The position numbers were made by a program, and so were the translations under genes. A DNA stretch of 64,000 bases from Hemileia vastatrix. Taxonomy: Eukaryota; Basidiomycota; Pucciniomycetes; Pucciniales; Zaghouaniaceae. A model generated the notes under the pieces. It saw only the letters and a program-made list of their open reading frames with translations. It had not been told where the DNA came from and searched no databases. Location: NCBI GenBank assembly GCA_030280995.1, contig JASXTE010000008.1, positions 14,599,712-14,663,711 on the forward strand, in the 5' to 3' direction. Of this stretch, positions 57,501-64,000 are shown piece by piece; the stretch's first letter is position 1, and each line of letters begins with the position of its first letter.

Positions 57501-58187
57501 TTCATTATTTTAGTTAGAAAATATTTCAGAATAGATTGGTAGTCTTTTAAAATAAGCCATTTTTTGGCGTAACAGCTATAAGGATTCAAAGACTACCTAA
57601 AACATTATGTGTACTCTTGTGCTTCTTTTAAAAAATCATAGCCCCCCCTCCCCCACTCTCCCCAAATGTAATGAATTCCTTTTACATTCTTGTTTTTAGG
57701 GACTGTTAAGCCTAGATTTATTGTGGATCTCCAAAAATTATCCTCCTTATAAACTCTTTCTATATTGGAAAAGTAGGAGTGTTCATCTATGACTATATCT
57801 TAAATATAGTGTAATGATGTTTAAAGTTATCTACTGTTACAGATATATGTCAATCTGTTTAAATTTTTTATCCTATGTTTACTATATATATATATATATA
57901 TTGTGTCACAAAGATTTTGAACTTCTTTTTATTTATCAGAGAAGTTATAATTTTTTATTGTTTATTTTATTTTTTGTTACAGCTTTATGGGTGTGTCAAT
58001 GTTGTGATGTGAGGAAGATTTTGTTATAAGATGGTTTATATGTATGTTTGTTTTGAAATGTAATGTATAGTGGGGGATCAATAATAATCGCCTGTTTATT
58101 TTTTCTTCTTCTCATATCTCCCTATGTATTCATTCTACAGACATGAACTTATATATTTCTAACTCATATGACCATGTAGAATAGGAA

Positions 58188-58190
<3 letters not shown>
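57501..58190. other. eIF2-alpha 3' flank
   Basis: No gene. Contains a C-run (57641-57660) and a (TA)n microsatellite at 57883-57901. The 71-codon ORF at 57814-58029 looks like chance. Confidence 0.5.

Positions 58191-58219
<29 letters not shown>
58191..58219 (+). repeat. A29 homopolymer
   Basis: Twenty-nine consecutive A. It marks the junction between the eIF2-alpha flank and the repeat-rich segment to the right, and could be the tail of an RNA-mediated insertion. I see no LINE or processed gene attached. Confidence 0.6.
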
Positions 58220-58222
<3 letters not shown>

Positions 58223-58249
58223 GTCAGACATCATTTTGTAGAACAAGTC

Positions 58250-58981
58250 ATGGATTCTGACCAGAACCACAATGATATGAACATAGATGCACCCAATGGG
58301 TCTGATGTGCTGTTGTAAAATTTGACTCCTCCAGCTCCTCCAGATTTTCCTCCTCCTCTGATTCTTGAGTCCCCCCCCCTCCCCCCCCTCCTTACCAATG
58401 CTAGCCCTTCTCTTCCTCTCTCTCCACTTGAACTCCTCCCTGCACCCCTTTTTAACCCTGAACTAGTTTTCAGAGCTTACTCCACTGTCTTCCCTCCTTG
58501 TCTTACCACCCCCACCAAATACCTGGCCCTCAAGAAGCATCACTACTCATCACCTTTCATAAGATGCCACCTCAGCTCCCTGGATAAGGCTAGGTCTGAA
58601 CACCTGGAATCATTCTCATCACAAGCTGCTTACCCTGATCCCATGCCTGATGGTAGCAATACTGTTACCCCATTCTCCAGAATTCAGCCAATTCCTCTCC
58701 CCCTGAGACCAACTCCTACTCATAAAGATCATACCCTCAGCGATTCCATACATAGTCCCAGCAACCCTATTGCTATTTTTGGTCTCACATTAGCCCCTCA
58801 AACTCCCCTTCACTCCTTCATTGACCCCAATTCTCCAACAGTTTGCATTATTTTTCTGGTGGGCATGGAGAGTACAAATGACCCAGAAGCACTGGTATTG
58901 CCCCTCAATAATCTATTGGGCACCATCAAAGAACTTTCAAGGAAAGGTTCTCACACAAAAGTTCACACAGCCATTATTTAA
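58250..58981 (+). CDS. Hypothetical Pro/Ser-rich protein, one in-frame stop
   Basis: ATG at 58250 gives MDSDQNHNDMNIDAPNGSDV and a TAA at 58316-58318. The same frame then stays open for 220 codons to 58981: a Pro-rich start (TPPAPPDFPPPLILE), then TTPTKYLALKKHHYSSPFIR, PDPMPDGSNTVTPFSRIQP and SPTVCIIFLVGMEST. The composition is less simple than nearby spurious ORFs, but I recognise no domain. It abuts the left arm of the foldback repeat and may be the element's own gene. Confidence 0.4.
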
Positions 58982-59866
58982 CACAGGAGAAAAAAACCCA
59001 TCAACTCAACATCTAGTTGTTTTTTTATGTCCCTGTTTGAAACCTGGTTGTGATTCTGTTTGATACCATGGAGTGACCCTGTCTGAGCCATTTCCACTTT
59101 TTCTCCCACTTCCCTCAAATTTGATTTTTCTTGTTCACCCCATTCACTTCCTCCCTTTCCTATGCTCATCTTAGATGAGTTTATTTTCTCTTCCAGAATC
59201 ATCACTCATCCCACTGATTTTTTAAATGCTCCTACTTCCCCTCTGTTCATGGTGAGTCATTTTCTATTCTTTTGCATCTTTCCCTTCATCACCTCCTCCA
59301 ATAGGAAGATAAAAAAAATCACTGTAAGTAATATCTTTTTTACATTCATGGTTCAACCCCATTTTTTAAATCTTTTCTTTGCAAATTAACATAATTTTCT
59401 GATCCTATCCTTCCCTCCTGTTGCCTCCAATTTGACTGCACCTCAAATCTGCCTTTCTCCTCTCCCTTTCACTTTCACTAGAAATACCAGTCCTCAAATT
59501 AAGCTTCCTCTCTACCTTTTATCCTCTAATAGGCACTCCACCTCACCACTTCACCTATATTTGATGCCCCACCTCTCAAATCCACTTCTCTTGCCTCCCA
59601 TTTTCATCCAATAGACATCACACTCCTCAGACTTATCTTTCTCTCCATCCCTTCATCTCCACTAGACTCCCCAGTACACCCTTTCAACTTTACTTCATAC
59701 CCCACCCCTCACATCCAGATCAGTTGTCTCCCAGTTGCCTCAAATAGAGACCCCAACACAATATTTCAACCAAACTTGATTCCATTAGCATCCAATTCAC
59801 CTCTCTCCCTTCCCATTCACCTACAATAGAATAAAAATGCCTCTCCTTTACCTCAAACTGACTTCC

Positions 59867-61350
59867 TGTCAGCCTGAATATCCCCAGGACTGAGTAAAAA
59901 GTACTTATAAATTATCTCAAACACATGGACTATACATGAGAACAATAAATAATGTAACACAAGTTGTATATGTAAGTGAAAATACAACATATGCCATTAT
60001 AACACCTTACATATACACATATATCCAACTTTTAACAGTCTTGTGTACTTAATATTAGGTTGGAATATTCTAGGGTAATCTTAAGAACATTAAACATAAG
60101 ACTATATAATTTTCAAGTAGACTTAAAGCTGTTGTTTTCATTTTTTTATGTGAAAAACAAGAAATGTGCTTTAAATCACTTAAAAGTTGAATATATGTAC
60201 TATAAATTTAATAATATTAAAAATGAGCCTTGAAAGATCAAATTTTCTTGATTAGGACTATTGATTTGAATACTAAAATGCATAAAAATAACACTTTTCA
60301 AATTTGGTGTTTTTTATGCCAGAAATGGCTTCTGTGTACTGGCCACATACTGCCTGCATTTTTACCATGTGAATAGCTTCATTTTTAGAAAAGTTAGCTT
60401 TTTCACACAATAATTACCCCACATTTTGTGCCCACTGTGGGGAAACACACTAAAATAGGTAACAGGCACTTATTTAGTGTCCTAATTCGATTATAGGTGG
60501 ATGGACCTTATTATATGCTCTAATTTTATTAATAACCTCAAGCTTGGTGCCTTTAATTCAATAACAAGCTTAAATTTGCCTAAATTAGTCAAGGATTTAC
60601 CCATTCAAGTGCCTTCCAAGGAGTGCATGTAGTTACCCCACATCTCACACCCTTTTTTGGGGCTTTCAGTGGTTTCTCAGTCAATATTGGTTATTTTTGG
60701 ATGGGGATTTCACCTAGTTTATTGTAATAATTAGCCCCGTCAATTTTACTGTTGATCTCCCTTAATATTGTGTAATATTTAGTGTTATTCTTTCTTTTTT
60801 TTAGTATTTTATTTTAAGATATTACTTGCATATACTCTCTTTTTTGCTTATTCTTTATTTTTGATGGATTATACCTATTACTAGAGGATTTTGGAGGTTG
60901 ATATAATTCTAATTATGTTATTGGTCACTCTTTATGTTTTTGGAAAAGTGTATTAGCTAGAATGTGGCATAATTAGCCATGTATAGGACTGGTAAATCAA
61001 GGGGTTCATTGGAGGAATTATTGGGTATAAAAGGAGGGGGTTTTTGGTCTTGTTTTCTACATTCTTTATAATTAAAATCAAACATATAACCAATACAAGT
61101 AAAATACATATAAATAGTACTTGTAAATTCTTTGAATTATATCTGAATTATTACATCTATTTTTCTACCAACTATAAGATTGTAACCCATATATAATTAG
61201 TGAGATTTATATTACTGAGACCCTTATATTGAGTTATATTTTAATACTTATTGGATTTGTACTACAGTATTCATATAGGACCATTAAAATCTTCTAGAAA
61301 ACTGAATATTCAAGCTATTTCATGTCTTTGTACTTAAACTCAGCCTGACA
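59867..61350 (+). mobile_element. Solo LTR (family D), 1484 bp
   Basis: TGTCAGCCTGAATATCC to CTCAGCCTGACA. Flanks CTTCC (59862-59866) and CATCC (61351-61355) are both one change from CACCC, which stands at the uninterrupted site in the opposite foldback arm. A TATA box lies at 61026-61034 (TATAAAAGG). It matches the solo LTR at 46247-50755 along its whole length, in inverse orientation. Confidence 0.88.
61026..61034 (+). promoter_or_regulatory. LTR TATA box
   Basis: TATAAAAGG within GGGTATAAAAGGAGGGGG. It fixes the sense direction of family-D LTRs as plus here. The same box appears inverted in the copies at 46247 and 7632. Confidence 0.65.
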
Positions 61351-61879
61351 CATCCCATCACCCAAAATTAGCTCTCCACCCTCTCCATAGCCTCCAACAA
61401 GAAATGCTCCACCTTTATGTCCATTATTCTCTTCTTGAATCCACCTCCATAAAAAATATGGCAATCTTAAAGTATGTCATATTTAAATTAAAAAGATAAA
61501 TAAAGAAAAGTAATGCAAATATATTAAAATAAGTTTATGATACAGAAAAATGTTTGTTAATAACTGAAATAGTCTATGAGACTAGATACATGATTTAATA
61601 GCCCAAATAATAAAAATAAAAATAAACATTATTTAAAGAAAAAAGCTAAAAAATAAATAAATTATGAGCTTATGAATAATAAATTAATATTTTTCACACC
61701 ATTAAGCATCTCTGTAAAAAAATTAAAAGGCTAACAAACAGTCACTTTGATTTGTACAAATATATATATAGTAATACCATAAATGATTGGCCTTTTTTTC
61801 CAAATTATTTATTACATTTTTTTCTGCGTCAGCACTATTCCAGCCCTATATAGGAAATTTTAGGCTTTTTTGGATGATA

Positions 61880-62140
61880 AACTATGCAATATAGGGGGTT
61901 CACTTGCTAGCAAGTCCCCAACCTGAACTCAAATGAAACTCCAATGGAACTCAGACTGAACTCATACTGAACCCTTACTGAACTCTACTTGAACACCCAC
62001 CTAAAGCTGTTCTGCTGAGTGGTGTTCATCCCTGATTGTGCGGTTCCTTTTTCAATAGCTCAATGTGTGTTCAATCTGTGGTGAGTTTGGTTCCAAGGTT
62101 TCAGACTTGATAGCAAGTCTTCCCCCCATATTGTGTGGTG
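61880..62140. mobile_element. 261-bp MITE related to element C
   Basis: The ends AACTATGCAATATAGGGGG and CCCCCCATATTGTGTGGTG parallel element C. The inner inverted pair ACTTGCTAGCAAGTCC and ACTTGATAGCAAGTCT is shared, as are repeats of TGAACTCA/CTGAACTC in the interior. It lies in the loop of the foldback element. Confidence 0.75.
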
Positions 62141-64000
62141 ATTCATCCAACATGAAAGATGCCACACCAGTACGAAAATTGCAAGAAAAATGTCAAAAGG
62201 GCCAAGAGTTATCATTCATGCTGTAACTATGTAAACACATAAATTCATTTCCCAAAATATTGGAAAATTATTGACCTTATTCTTTTATAATTTTCCTGAA
62301 TAATAGAATTCTAGTCCTGCTACATTCAAAATTTTTGAAATATATATTTTTTCTCTATCATAATGTGTATAAATAATGGTTAATGTGAAAATTTTAATTA
62401 ATATAATTTTTTTTTGAGAATCTTGATTGAAGTGGAAAAATTAAATATATGTTCAAGGTACTGAAGCAGCACATAGTTTTTCTTGAGACCCCCAAGAAAC
62501 ATATATCATCATGTACCACATTGGTATGCAAATTATTGTCAGAATATATTATTTATACTTACCCAATGTTAACTTTGTGCAGTTTCTAAAATACACCAAG
62601 TTTTTACCCCAGCAATTTTAAATATAATTCTTTTCCTTAAACAATTACAGCTTTTTAGTAGAGCTCAATAGTAAAATTTTTTTAAGTGACCCCCATCTCA
62701 AATATACACCACTCTTTTAAGAAAGAAAACTGCAACTTCATAGATGACTGTTTGGCAGACTATTAGTTATTTATACAGAGATGATTAATGGTGTGAAAAA
62801 TAATAATTTCTTATTCATAAGTTCATAATTTATTTATTTTTTAGCTTTTTTCTTCCAATAATTTTTATTTTTATTTTTATTTTCTAGGCTATTAAATCAT
62901 GTATCTGGTCTCATAGAATATTTCAAGTACTACCAAAAAGTTGTATATATCATAAACTTATCTTAATATATTTTCATTACTTTTCTTTATTCAACTTTAT
63001 AATTTAAATATTACATACTTTAAGATTACCATTTTTTTTGTGGAGGTGAAGTGAAGAAGAGAATATTGGACGTAAATGTGGAGCATTTTTGGTTGGAGGC
63101 TATGGAGAGGGTAGAGAGCTAATTTTAGGTGATGGGGTGTCAGTTGGAGGTAAAGGAGAGGTGTGGTTATATTATTGTAGGTGAAGAGGAAGGAAGTGAA
63201 GTGGATTTGATGCTAAGGGAATCAGTTTTGGTTGAAAAGGTGTGTTGGGGTGTCTATTGGAGGCAAATGGGAGGCAAGCAAGGTGGGTTTGAGGGTTGGG
63301 GCATCAAGTAAAGTTGAAAGGGTGAAATGGGGAGTCTAGTGGAGATAAAGAGATGGAGAGAAAGATAAGTTTAACAAGTGGGATTTTTATTGGAAGAAAA
63401 CGGGGGGTAAGAAAGGTGTATTTGAGGGGTGGGGCTTCAAGTAGAGGTGAAGTGGTGAGGTGGAGAGTGAGGTGTATTTTAGGAATGTGATTTCTTGTGA
63501 AGGTGAAAGGGAGGGGAGCAAGGCAGATTTGAGGTGCAGGGGAATTCAAATCAACACATGGGGAGGGTAGGATCAGAAAATTATGTTAATTTACAAAGAA
63601 AAGATTTACAAAATGGGGTTGAGCCATGAATGTAAAAAAGATATGACTTACAGTGCTTGGTTTTATCTTCCTATGGAGGGAGGTGATGAAAGGAAGTATG
63701 CATGAGAATAAAAAATGACTCACAATGAAAAGAAGGGAAGTAGAAGCATCTAAAAAATCAGTGGGATGAGTGATGATTCTGAAAGGGAAAACAAACTCAT
63801 CTAAGATGAGAATGGGAAAGGGAGGAAGTGAATTGGGTGAAAAAGAAACATAAAATGTGAGGGAAGCAGTAGAAAATGTGGAAGTGGCTTGGACAGGGTC
63901 ATTACTAGAATCATTCACAGGGTCATAACCAGAAACCAAAAAGACAACTAGGTGCCTTTTTCATGCTTTTTTTTCTCCTATGTCAGACATTCATCCACTA

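Larger units (their letters stand above)
58955..64000. mobile_element. Foldback element with arms of at least 1.27 kb
   Basis: The right arm (about 62730 to the window end) is the inverse of the left arm, which runs 58955-59866 and resumes 61351-61748 after a solo LTR. Diagnostic pairs: CTTAGATGAGTTTATTTTC (59171) with its inverse near 63800; CCTCTCCATAGCCTCCAAC (61380) with its inverse near 63103; TTTTTCACACCATTAA (61690) with its inverse near 62790. The loop (61749-62730) holds a 261-bp MITE. The outer ends lie at or beyond the window edge, so family and target duplication are unknown. ORFs in the arms are C/T-rich and not conserved as protein. Confidence 0.75.

Noticed and set aside
63304..63939. 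Minus-strand ORFs of 81 and 117 residues
   Set aside because: They lie in the foldback arm; the mirror-image sequence at 58990-59800 does not preserve the same frames.

Overview
The window looks like eukaryotic, repeat-packed, AT-rich nuclear DNA from a basidiomycete, most likely a rust fungus (Pucciniales). That placement is inference. It rests on short GT-AG introns of about 55-105 bp, basidiomycete-style eL42 and eIF2-alpha proteins, and Tet-like 2OG-Fe(II) oxygenases of the kind annotated in large numbers in rust genomes. Two ordinary host genes are certain: RPL44/eL42 (52002-52871, eight exons including a 4-nt microexon) and eIF2-alpha (56149-57500, seven exons). Almost everything else is transposable elements nested in one another.

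Layout. 1-8100: the tail of one Ty3/Gypsy element, then a decayed minus-strand Gypsy with its 5' LTR. 8101-11817: unrecognised AT-rich DNA. 11918-15599: Harbinger-like element A1, inserted in a Gypsy integrase fragment. 16225-29180: Harbinger-like element A4, split by element C (16283-18156) and by an almost complete 8.4-kb chromovirus (18344-26776, TSD TGCAG). The chromovirus carries an antisense, intron-containing Zn2Cys6-like gene. 29363-30073: three TA-flanked MITEs. 31973-45637: Harbinger-like element A2, itself split by a second family, element B (32370-39568). 46051-51005: a three-level nest (MITE, then solo LTR, then Harbinger-like A3). 51012-51784: more MITEs, directly upstream of eL42. 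53727-55510: a Copia-type gag/protease relic. 58955 to the window end: a long foldback repeat holding a solo LTR and a small MITE.

The most interesting system is the three-gene cassette shared by elements A2 and B. Both have AGGGGGT...ACCCCCT termini and 3-bp ATT/AAT target duplications. Inside, in order, are a DDE transposase of the PIF/Harbinger type, a Tet/JBP-like Fe(II)/2-oxoglutarate dioxygenase (the family that oxidises 5-methylcytosine), and a convergent Myb/SANT-like DNA-binding, coiled-coil protein. TET/JBP genes in fungi are known to travel with KDZ transposons; I do not know of them in Harbinger-type elements. The copies here, and the chromovirus, are inactivated mainly by TGA codons where relatives have CGA. 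That is what deamination of methylated CpG would leave, so the same window shows a probable methylation scar and transposon-borne candidate demethylation enzymes.
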